Origin: Janthinobacterium aquaticum
GTDB lineage: Bacteria; Pseudomonadota; Gammaproteobacteria; Burkholderiales; Burkholderiaceae_D
NCBI RefSeq assembly: GCF_009208565.1
Contig: NZ_WFLK01000010.1
Span: 165,706 to 229,705 of the forward strand
DNA: 64,000 nt
Reading direction: 5' to 3'
The notes below the pieces were generated by a model. It did not search any database. It was not told the origin of the DNA and was given only the letters and a program-made list of their open reading frames with translations. A program made the position numbers and the translations under genes. Positions 55,958 to 64,000 of this stretch are shown in pieces; within the stretch, counting starts at the first letter, position 1; each line of letters begins with the position of its first letter.

Positions 55958-56848
55958 ATGAGCGAAATCAAGGATATCAGCCAGCAAGCCATGCAGGTGG
56001 GCGAATGCCCGCTGTGGCACAGCGAGGAAGCGGCCCTGTACTGGGTCGATATCGACGGACGCGCCGTGCACCGCTACCATCCGGAGAGTGGCGCACGCCA
56101 GCAATGGAGCATGCCGACCGAACCGTCGGCGCTGGCGATCAATGCCGGCGGCGGCCTGATCGTGGCGCTGCGCAGCGGCTTTGCGCACCTCGACACCAAC
56201 ACCGGCAGCCTGGCCGAAGTGGCGCCGGCGCCATTCGACATGGCCACCACCCGCTTTAACGACGGCAAGGTTGACCCTGCCGGGCGCTTCTGGGTCGGCA
56301 CCATCTACGAGCCGCGCACCACGCCGTCGGCGGAAATGTTCGTGCTGGAAAAAGGCCAGGTGCGCAAAGCCTGGTCGGGCGGCATGACAGTCTCGAACGG
56401 CCTGGGCTTTTCGCCTGACGGGCGCAGCATGTACCACTCGGACACCACCAGCCACCGCATCGACCGCTTTGATTTCGATGTGGCCAGCGGCGCCATTTCC
56501 GAGCCGCATGCATTCCAGCGCTTTTCCACCGACAAGAAAGCCGCCGATTACGGTGGCCGTCCCGACGGCGCCGCCGTCGACAGCGAAGGCAACTACTGGT
56601 CGGCAATGTTCGAAGGCGGCAAAATCCTGCGCTTTGCGCCCGATGGGACTTTATTGGGAGAAATTGCGGTGCCAGCGCGCTGCCCGACCATGGTGACCTT
56701 CGGCGGCCCGGACCTGCGCACGCTCTATATCACCACCGCCAGCCATAACCGCTCGCCAGAAGAAATCGCCGCCTACCCGCTGACCGGCCATGTGCTGGCG
56801 GTGCAGGTGGATGTGGCGGGACAAAAAGAAAACGTTTATCAGGCGTAG
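55958..56848 (+). CDS. SMP-30/gluconolactonase-family protein
   Basis: The 296-residue six-bladed propeller has family motifs VGECPLWHSEEAALYWVDIDG (metal Glu), TTRFNDGKVDPAGRFWVGTIYE (Asn), VSNGLGFSPDGRSMYHSDT and GRPDGAAVDSEGNYWSAMFEGG (Asp). Members open gluconolactone or related sugar lactones. Next to pgi and zwf it plausibly hydrolyses a glucose-derived lactone, replacing or adding to 6-phosphogluconolactonase (no pgl-like gene is seen). AAGG overlapping the pgi stop serves as ribosome site. Its stop codon is the TAG of a REP. Confidence 0.88.
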   Translation: MSEIKDISQQAMQVGECPLWHSEEAALYWVDIDGRAVHRYHPESGARQQWSMPTEPSALAINAGGGLIVALRSGFAHLDTNTGSLAEVAPAPFDMATTRFNDGKVDPAGRFWVGTIYEPRTTPSAEMFVLEKGQVRKAWSGGMTVSNGLGFSPDGRSMYHSDTTSHRIDRFDFDVASGAISEPHAFQRFSTDKKAADYGGRPDGAAVDSEGNYWSAMFEGGKILRFAPDGTLLGEIAVPARCPTMVTFGGPDLRTLYITTASHNRSPEEIAAYPLTGHVLAVQVDVAGQKENVYQA

Positions 56849-56975
56849 GTCGGATTAGGCCCCAAAGGGGCCGTAATCCGACAACTGTGTTGGCAATGAT
56901 TACGGCCCGCGGCCCAACATTGCTGGCGTCATCGGTGTTGTCGGATTACGGCCCGAAGGGCCTAATCCGACCTAC
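56845..56975. repeat. REP pair (BIME) 3 with an internal partial copy
   Basis: It starts GTAGGTCGGATTAGGCCCC and ends GGGCCTAATCCGACCTAC. At 131 bases it is longer than the other pairs because the middle holds a damaged third arm (GATTACGGCCCGCGGCC). The first GTAG contains the lactonase stop codon. Confidence 0.85.
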
Positions 56976-57015
56976 GCCGACCCACGACGATCAGCGTCGA
57001 CCGGCGCCGCCGCCA

Positions 57016-57969
57016 TTACCTCGCCAGCACCTTGCGAATGGTATCAGCCAGCTCGGCGGCCACGAATTTGGCCACATAGCCATCGGCGCCCACGCCCTTG
57101 ACGTGGTCTTCGTTGGTCGAGCCGGTCAGCGAGGAGTGGATCACTACCGGAATGGTCGCGAAGCGGCCGTCGTTCTTGATATTGCGCGTCAGCGTAAAAC
57201 CGTCCATTTCCGGCATTTCCAGGTCGGTCAGCACCAGTGCAACCTTGTCTTTGGCGGTCTTGCCTTCGCTGGCGGCCTGGCTGGAGATGGCCTGCAGGCG
57301 ATCCCAGGCTTCCTTGCCGGTCTTGGTCATAATGAACGGCACGCCCATCGCTTCCAGGCCTTTTTCGATCAGCGAACGGGCCAGCGACGAATCGTCGGCG
57401 GCCAGGATGACCGAACCGGCAGGCAGGCGTACCTGGTCGCCGATGGTGGTCTTGTCCACGTCTGCGTCGCCCGAGGGCAGCACATTGCGCAGGATCTGCT
57501 CGACGTCGAGCACCTGTGCCAGACGCGTCTTGTCGGTGTCGCCGTCGAGGCGGGCAATACTGGTGACCAGGCCGCCGCCGACGCTCGATTCGGCCGACAA
57601 GACCTGATTCCATTCCAGGCGCACGATCTCATCGACCTCTTCCACCGCAAACGCCTGCGTCGAACGGGCAAATTCGGTCACCATCAGAATTTTCAAGCCA
57701 TTGCTCTTGCAGCCGACCGCCATCGGCAGGTCGATCACCGGCACGATCTGGCCACGGATATTGACCACGCCCAGCATATGCGGATGCGAGCCGGCCACTG
57801 CCGTGATGGCCGGCATTTCCATGATTTCACGCACCTTGAACACATTGATGCCGAACAGCTCGCGGCTGGTCGAATGGTCGCTGGTGCCGAGCTTGAACAG
57901 AAACAGTTCGAATTTATTATTGCCCGTCAGGCTCGTGCGTTCATCGACGTCTTGCTGCATTGAATTCAT
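57016..57969 (-). CDS. cheV: chemotaxis coupling protein CheV
   Basis: The 317-residue product has an N-terminal CheW-like domain (NKFELFLFKLG, LFGINVFKVREIMEMPAITAVAGSHPHMLGVVNIRGQIVPVIDL) and a C-terminal receiver (ILAADDSSLARSLIEK, phospho-Asp in ALVLTDLEMPEMDGF, Lys in GYVAKFVAAEL). CheV couples receptors to CheA and is tuned by phosphorylation. ATG at 57969 has AAGGGG 5 bases upstream. It stands alone here; the chemoreceptor and CheY/CheC genes elsewhere in the window may share its pathway. Confidence 0.94.
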   Translation of the reverse strand: MNSMQQDVDERTSLTGNNKFELFLFKLGTSDHSTSRELFGINVFKVREIMEMPAITAVAGSHPHMLGVVNIRGQIVPVIDLPMAVGCKSNGLKILMVTEFARSTQAFAVEEVDEIVRLEWNQVLSAESSVGGGLVTSIARLDGDTDKTRLAQVLDVEQILRNVLPSGDADVDKTTIGDQVRLPAGSVILAADDSSLARSLIEKGLEAMGVPFIMTKTGKEAWDRLQAISSQAASEGKTAKDKVALVLTDLEMPEMDGFTLTRNIKNDGRFATIPVVIHSSLTGSTNEDHVKGVGADGYVAKFVAAELADTIRKVLAR

Positions 57970-58337
57970 TATTTCCCCTTGAACCATCTTATATGTGAGT
58001 CCGCCATACCGCGCGCCACCAATTGATGACTGATGGCTGATGCCAGGCGCGGTGACGTCGGGAGGCGGATTCGGGGCTGGGCCGACGCAGCTGCGCAGAA
58101 AAATGCTGGCCAGTTTATGGCTGGCGCATACGGCGGATTATACGGTCAATTTATTTCCTGAAAGTTACTTTCAATCGCCGAAGCGACCGGCGTGCAGTTT
58201 TCTTGCCAACCTTGTTGCTACAGCGCAAATCAGACGGGTTTCAATGATTTTTTTGGCAATGAAAATCATGGCTGGCGGTCAACCTTATTGAAAAATAATC
58301 AAACGTATCCGGACTGCGCCAAACGCTCTGGCGCGCA

Positions 58338-58343
58338 TATAAT
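58338..58343 (+). promoter_or_regulatory. -10 box of zwf-hexR
   Basis: TATAAT about 205 bases before the zwf start. The first HexR-like operator begins 27 bases downstream, close to the expected transcript start, where bound HexR would block the polymerase. The -35 is not clear. Confidence 0.45.
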
Positions 58344-58369
58344 GAAGACAGTGGCACGGCCAGACATCA

Positions 58370-58385
58370 TGTAGTAAAATTTCTT
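58370..58385 (+). promoter_or_regulatory. HexR-like operator 3 (zwf)
   Basis: TGTAGTAAAATTTCTT, identical over 14 bases to the edd operator. Confidence 0.72.
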
Positions 58386-58401
58386 GCAATTGGCTGTTCT
58401 A

Positions 58402-58419
58402 CGTAGTAAATTTACACCA
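58402..58419 (+). promoter_or_regulatory. HexR-like operator 4 (zwf)
   Basis: CGTAGTAAATTTACACCA, a near palindrome around AAATTT, 32 bases past operator 3, about three helical turns, so both could be bound on one face. Confidence 0.65.
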
Positions 58420-58546
58420 CGAATTTACGGTAGCGTCACACTGCGGCACCACGCGGCGATAAACGACAGGCGGCGCGCCACCGCGCGAGCGCCGTTCAGC
58501 ACCTTCCCGGCTCCGGCTCCTTTACTTTTGCGACGACACTCATATT

Positions 58547-60016
<1,470 letters not shown>

Positions 60017-60019
60017 GCA

Positions 60020-60874
60020 ATGCTGCTAGACTCGATCCGCACCCAGCTCGACTCGCTCTCGAAGTCCGAGAAAAAAGTCGCGCTGGCGGTGCTTGACCAG
60101 CCGAACCAGACGGTCAGCGGTAACATCACGGCGCTGGCCAAGGCGGCGCAGGTGTCCGAGCCGACCGTGGTGCGGTTTTGCCGCACGCTGGGCTACGACG
60201 GCTGGCACGAGTTCAAGCTGCGCCTGGCGCAAGGTCTGGCGCTGGCCATGCCGGGCGCCAACGAGCAGCCGGCGCAGGACGACCTGGCGGCCGACCTGGT
60301 CAACAAGATCTGCAGCCGCTCGATCAATACCCTGCTCGACCTGCGCAACAACCTGAACCCGGAAGCGATCCAGCGCGCGCTCGATATCCTGTCGCGCGCC
60401 AGCAAGATCGAGTTCTACGGCCAGGGCACCTCGGGCATCGTGGCGGCCGATGCGCAGCATAAATTCTTCCGCTCGGGTGTGCCCACGGTCGCCTACAGCG
60501 ACCCGAATATCCACAGCATTGCCGCCGCCCTGCTGCGCGGCGGCGACGCGCTGGTGGCCATCTCGCAGCGCGGCAACAGCCCGGCGCTGGTGCGCTCGGT
60601 CAAACTGGCGCGCCGTGGCGGCGCCGATGTGATCGTGCTGGCGCCATCGGGCACGCCGCTGGCCGAACTGGCCACGGTGCTGATCCCGATCGACCTGATC
60701 TTCAACACCGACCCGTACACGCCGATCTCGGCGCGCCTGGCCTATCTGGTGGTGATCGATGTGCTGGCGGTCGGCCTGGCGCTGCAGCGCGGCCCCGAAT
60801 TTCGCAAGAAAATGCAGAACGCGCAGAAGGCGCTACAGGAATTCGACATGCAATTCGATTCATTCATCGGCTAA
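60020..60874 (+). CDS. hexR: HexR, RpiR-family repressor of glucose catabolism
   Basis: The 284-residue regulator has an N-terminal RpiR helix-turn-helix (LSKSEKKVALAVLDQPNQTVSGNITALAKAAQVSEPTVVRFCRTLGYDGWHEFKLRLAQ) and a C-terminal SIS sugar-phosphate domain (IEFYGQGTSGIVAADAQHKFFRSG, LVAISQRGNSPALVRSVKLARRGGADVIVLAPSGTPLA). In Pseudomonas HexR represses zwf, edd-eda and gap and is released by KDPG. Its place behind zwf and the four matching operators in this window support the same role. Confidence 0.94.
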   Translation: MLLDSIRTQLDSLSKSEKKVALAVLDQPNQTVSGNITALAKAAQVSEPTVVRFCRTLGYDGWHEFKLRLAQGLALAMPGANEQPAQDDLAADLVNKICSRSINTLLDLRNNLNPEAIQRALDILSRASKIEFYGQGTSGIVAADAQHKFFRSGVPTVAYSDPNIHSIAAALLRGGDALVAISQRGNSPALVRSVKLARRGGADVIVLAPSGTPLAELATVLIPIDLIFNTDPYTPISARLAYLVVIDVLAVGLALQRGPEFRKKMQNAQKALQEFDMQFDSFIG

Positions 60875-60936
60875 GCAGGCAAACGGCGCATGTGCTACAG
60901 TGCGGGCATTATTTGCCGCATTCACAACTTTGCGCC

Positions 60937-62373
60937 ATGCCCAACCGTTCTGCCCAGCGCATTCAACTGCTCAACACCCATGTACCCGGCCTCGATGAAA
61001 TACTCGGTGGCGGCTTTCCTGCGCATAGTCTCTATCTGATCCAGGGCCTGGCCGGCAGCGGCAAGACCACGCTGGCCTGCCAGATTGCTTTCGAGCATGC
61101 GCACCAGGGCAAAAAGGTGCTGATCCTGACGCTGATCGCCGAAACCCACGGCAAGATGCTCAATCATCTGAGCAACTTCTCGTTTTTCGACGAAAGCCTG
61201 GTGGGCGAGCGCATCAGCTTTATCGGCGCCTACAGCGACCTGCTCAAGGGCGGGTTGCGCGAACTGCTCAAATCGATTGCCGCCACGCTGGCCGAGCAAC
61301 GACCGGACATCATGATCATCGACGGCTTTCGCACCGTGCGCGAAGCCAAGCCGTCGGACCTGGCCTTGTCCGAATTCATGCTGTCCTTGAATTCGCTGGT
61401 CTCGACCATGGCCTGTACCACCTTCCTGCTCTCGCCTACCGAGGGCAATGTGGCCGATTCGGAAAACACGCTGGTCGACGGTCTGATCGAGCTGGGCCAG
61501 TATGAACGCGGTCTGCAGCTGATCCGTGAAATCAAGGTTTTCAAGCTGCGCGGCAGCAAGCATCTGCTGGGCCGCCACGTGTTTGAAGTGGGCGAAGACG
61601 GCATTGCCGTCTATCCGCGCCTGGAAGCGGTCAGCAGCACCTCGGCCGCCATGCCGCCGGTATCGCGCGAGCGCCTCGGTTTTGGCATTGCCGGCTGGGA
61701 CCACCTGACCAATGGCGGCGTAGCCAAGGGCTCGACCACCGCGCTGCTGGGCAACCCGGGCGTGGGCAAGACCCTGATGGGGCTGCATTTTATCCACGAG
61801 GGTTTGCAGCGCGGTGAAACGGCGCTGATCGTCGGCTTTCACGAGTCGCCGCAGCAGATGCTGGAAAAGGCGCGCAATGTCGGCCTGGAACTGCAATCGT
61901 ACTTTGACAGCGGCGCGCTGCAAATTATCTGGCATCCGCCGCTCGAAGTGCTGGTCGACAGCCTGGCGCGCGACGTGCTGGAAAACATTGCGGCACGCAA
62001 GGTCACGCGCATGCTGCTCGATGGTCTCGACGGGCTGAGCGACATCGTGCTGCACGAAGGGCGTTCGCGCGCCTTCCTGTCGGCCTTTGTCAACCGATTG
62101 CGCGTGCTCAACGTGACCACCTTCCTGACGCAGGAGCTGCCTTACTTCGGCAACGCTCACGTGCAGAACGAAACGGCGGCGTCGGTGCTGTTTGAAAATA
62201 TCATTCTGCTGCGCTACGTCAACGTCGATGGCATCAACCTGCGCCAGATCGGCGTGCTCAAACTGCGTGAAAACGGCTATAACGCAGCCAATCATGTGCT
62301 GCTGATCTCCAGTCAGGGCATGAGCATCGACGGCCCGGCGCCGCCGACCGTGCTGCCGGCCTTTAACGGATAG
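60937..62373 (+). CDS. KaiC-like tandem RecA-fold ATPase
   Basis: The 478-residue product has two KaiC/RadA-like ATPase domains. The first has GLDEILGGGFPAHSLYLIQGLAGSGKTTLACQ (Lys43), with DIMIIDGFRTVRE as Walker B. The second has GWDHLTNGGVAKGSTTALLGNPGVGKTLMGL (Lys278), with MLLDGLDGLSD. Neither half shows the paired Ser/Thr autophosphorylation site of cyanobacterial KaiC, and no kaiA or kaiB is near. A receiver-domain gene follows 9 bases later, making a two-gene signalling unit behind hexR. Confidence 0.88.
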   Translation: MPNRSAQRIQLLNTHVPGLDEILGGGFPAHSLYLIQGLAGSGKTTLACQIAFEHAHQGKKVLILTLIAETHGKMLNHLSNFSFFDESLVGERISFIGAYSDLLKGGLRELLKSIAATLAEQRPDIMIIDGFRTVREAKPSDLALSEFMLSLNSLVSTMACTTFLLSPTEGNVADSENTLVDGLIELGQYERGLQLIREIKVFKLRGSKHLLGRHVFEVGEDGIAVYPRLEAVSSTSAAMPPVSRERLGFGIAGWDHLTNGGVAKGSTTALLGNPGVGKTLMGLHFIHEGLQRGETALIVGFHESPQQMLEKARNVGLELQSYFDSGALQIIWHPPLEVLVDSLARDVLENIAARKVTRMLLDGLDGLSDIVLHEGRSRAFLSAFVNRLRVLNVTTFLTQELPYFGNAHVQNETAASVLFENIILLRYVNVDGINLRQIGVLKLRENGYNAANHVLLISSQGMSIDGPAPPTVLPAFNG

Positions 62374-62382
62374 TGGGCGGGC

Positions 62383-62781
62383 ATGATCGACCACTCAGTC
62401 CCTGTCGACGGCAATCCCGATGGCAAGCTCATCTTGGTAGTTGACGATGAGTTCGACCTGCTGTCGGCCTATACCATGCTGTTCGAGCTCAAAGGCTTTC
62501 GTGTGCGTACCGCCGGCAACGGCGCCGAGGCGCTGGCGGCGGCACGGCGCGAGCCGCCTGACCTGGTGGTGTCCGACTTCATGATGCCGGTGATGAACGG
62601 CGGCGAGCTGTGCCTGGCATGGCGTGCCGATCCGGCGCTGCAGGCAATTCCGTTCATCCTGTCGAGCGCAGGCATTATCCCGGGCGAAGTGCAGCCGGTA
62701 TACGACAGCTTCTTTCGCAAGCCGGTGTCGTTCGATGTGCTGCTGGCTGAAATCGACAAGCTGCTGGCACGCCAGCCATAG
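62383..62781 (+). CDS. single-domain response regulator paired with KaiC-like ATPase
   Basis: The 132-residue receiver has LVVDDEFDLLSAY (acidic pair), DLVVSDFMMPVMNGGEL (phospho-Asp), LSSAG (Ser in the switch place) and FFRKPVSFDVLLAEI (Lys). No output domain is present. Tight linkage to the KaiC-like gene suggests it signals to or is modified by that ATPase or by an associated kinase encoded elsewhere. Confidence 0.9.
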   Translation: MIDHSVPVDGNPDGKLILVVDDEFDLLSAYTMLFELKGFRVRTAGNGAEALAAARREPPDLVVSDFMMPVMNGGELCLAWRADPALQAIPFILSSAGIIPGEVQPVYDSFFRKPVSFDVLLAEIDKLLARQP

Positions 62782-62866
62782 AGCTGGCCATAATTGTCAT
62801 GCTGACCACGGCGGGTTGAGGGTAAAATAAACCCGCAAACAAACCCTTATCAGATTGGCAGCGCAC

Positions 62867-63802
62867 ATGAACCAGCTCGAACAACTCAAGCAATACACCA
62901 CCGTCGTAGCCGATACCGGCGACTTCCAGGCCATCGAACAGTACACCCCGCGCGACGCCACCACCAATCCTTCGCTGATCTTGAAAGCGGTGCAGAAGGC
63001 CGAATACAAGCCGCTGCTGGAAAAGGCCGTGCGCGACCATCCGAACGCCAACAATGGCGAAATCATCGACCGCCTCCTGATCGCCTTTGGCGAGAAAATC
63101 CTGGAAACCATCCCCGGGCGCGTGTCGACCGAAGTCGATGCACGCCTGTCGTTCGATACCGAAGGCACGGTAGCCAAGGGCCGCGACCTGATCGCGCTGT
63201 ACTCGAACGCCGGCATTAGCCGCGAACGCGTGCTGATCAAGATCGCCTCGACCTGGGAAGGCATCCGCGCCGCGCAGATCCTGGAAAAAGAAGGCATCCG
63301 CTGCAACATGACGCTGCTGTTTTCGTTGGCCCAGGCGATTGCCTGCGCCGAAGCCGGTGCGCAGCTCATTTCGCCGTTTGTCGGCCGCATCTATGACTGG
63401 TACAAAAAATCGACCGGCATCGACTACGTCGGCGCGGAAGACCCGGGCGTGCAGTCGGTCAAGCGCATCTACAACTACTACCGCAAGTTCGGCTACAAGA
63501 CCGAGGTGATGGGCGCAAGCTTCCGCAATACCTCGCAGATCATCGAACTGGCCGGCTGCGACCTGCTCACCATCAGCCCGGACCTGTTGCAAAAGCTGGC
63601 CGACACCGATGCACCGCTGGAACGCAAGCTGAGCGCCGACGCCGCCCCCGGCAGCAATATCGTGCAGATGACGCTCGATGAAAAAGCCTTCCGCTTCATG
63701 ATGAACGAAGACGCGATGGCCACCGAAAAGCTGGCCGAAGGCATCCGCGCCTTCTGCGTCGATTCGGGCAAGCTCAAGCAGATGATTTCTGCGCTGCGCT
63801 GA
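62867..63802 (+). CDS. tal: transaldolase
   Basis: Transaldolase moves a dihydroxyacetone unit between sugar phosphates in the non-oxidative pentose phosphate pathway. The 311-residue TalB-type product has [32 protein letters not shown], the [19 protein letters not shown] motif, the Schiff-base lysine in [35 protein letters not shown] and [16 protein letters not shown] at 62867 gives the family start; a longer frame begins with a poor TTG. It closes the sugar-phosphate cluster. Confidence 0.97.
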   Translation: MNQLEQLKQYTTVVADTGDFQAIEQYTPRDATTNPSLILKAVQKAEYKPLLEKAVRDHPNANNGEIIDRLLIAFGEKILETIPGRVSTEVDARLSFDTEGTVAKGRDLIALYSNAGISRERVLIKIASTWEGIRAAQILEKEGIRCNMTLLFSLAQAIACAEAGAQLISPFVGRIYDWYKKSTGIDYVGAEDPGVQSVKRIYNYYRKFGYKTEVMGASFRNTSQIIELAGCDLLTISPDLLQKLADTDAPLERKLSADAAPGSNIVQMTLDEKAFRFMMNEDAMATEKLAEGIRAFCVDSGKLKQMISALR

Positions 63803-63854
63803 TAGGTTCGCGTGCGATTACGCGGCTTTGGCGCTGGTTTGACGCCGTGGGTGG

Positions 63855-63888
63855 TGTCGGATTACGCCCTGCGGGCTAATCCGACCTT
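63855..63888. repeat. single REP after tal, damaged end
   Basis: TGTCGGATTACGCC to GGCTAATCCGACCTTG. It has the REP hairpin, but the usual CTAC end reads CTTG, so it is probably no longer mobile. Confidence 0.78.
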
Positions 63889-64000
63889 GTATTATTCCTC
63901 TCATGCGGTTGATGGTGTTGCGAACAACATTAACCGCTGTCAAAATTCTTGGTAGGCATATCAAGACCGGGTAACTGGATGCTGTATCCGCCCTTAGGCT
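63889..64000. other. window end, no gene seen
   Basis: No coding frame or motif could be supported in the last 112 bases. Confidence 0.5.

Larger units (their letters stand above)
57970..58546. other. long cheV-zwf intergenic region
   Basis: The 577-base gap holds no supported gene. Short frames here lack ribosome sites and family patterns. The right part is AT-rich and contains TATAAT at 58338-58343 and two HexR-like operators. The left part would carry the cheV promoter. Confidence 0.55.

Noticed and set aside
58040..58291. 83-aa frame in the cheV-zwf gap
   Set aside because: No ribosome site, no domain, and it is in a regulatory gap.

Overview
The window is a chromosomal stretch of a GC-rich Gram-negative bacterium. 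It most resembles a betaproteobacterium of the Oxalobacteraceae type (Janthinobacterium, Duganella or Massilia). That assignment is inference. It rests on the protein style of pyrG, eno, ftsB, hrpA, argA and kdsA, on a HexR-controlled Entner-Doudoroff cluster, and on intergenic GTAG-type REP palindromes. No rRNA, tRNA, CRISPR array, phage or insertion sequence was seen.

Layout. 0-4.4 kb: ftsB, eno and pyrG on the minus strand, eno and pyrG each with a clear terminator, then a PRC-barrel protein. 4.4-15.5 kb: an FAD-linked lactate-type dehydrogenase, a GNAT protein whose tail is supplied by a 115-bp repeat, SOS-controlled dnaE2, a PhzF-like protein, a TonB-dependent receptor and a chemoreceptor. 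15.5-22 kb: a CoaD-HD fusion protein, a QseBC-like two-component pair, a Do-family periplasmic protease, a small heat-shock protein with a sigma32-type promoter, a small LuxR-type protein and a lipoprotein. 22.1-28.1 kb: a tightly overlapping four-gene operon made of an ECF sigma factor, a membrane anti-sigma candidate, an exported caspase-fold peptidase and an exported TPR-CHAT peptidase. This is the most interesting system here. 28.2-37.1 kb: an M61 peptidase, a YfcG-like GST, a hydrolase, the imuA-imuB half of the SOS mutasome, an Na+/H+ antiporter with a foldable leader and an esterase. 37.3-49.4 kb: a second PRC-barrel protein, hrpA, argA, kdsA, yggX, a membrane protein, rpiA, a CheY-CheC-diguanylate cyclase operon, a PPOX protein and an HExxH protein. 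49.5-51.3 kb: a quinone oxidoreductase gene broken by one amber codon, and its divergent LysR gene. 51.4-63.8 kb: eda-edd, pgi-lactonase, cheV, zwf-hexR, a KaiC-like ATPase with a response regulator, and tal.

How the genes work together. zwf, a lactonase-type protein, edd, eda, pgi, tal and rpiA together cover glucose-6-phosphate oxidation, the Entner-Doudoroff split and the non-oxidative pentose phosphate steps. Four matching HexR-like operators sit before edd, pgi and zwf, and hexR lies directly behind zwf. dnaE2 and imuAB are 23 kb apart, but each keeps a perfect LexA box, so they probably act as one SOS mutagenesis unit. Several signalling genes (chemoreceptor, cheV, CheY/CheC/GGDEF, KaiC-like plus receiver) suggest an environmentally responsive, motile lifestyle.

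Three families of short intergenic repeats are present: GTAG-type REP pairs, a 115-bp element with near-perfect inverted ends, and a TAATGCCGCTAAGTTA inverted repeat. In three places a repeat supplies the stop codon or tail of the neighbouring gene.
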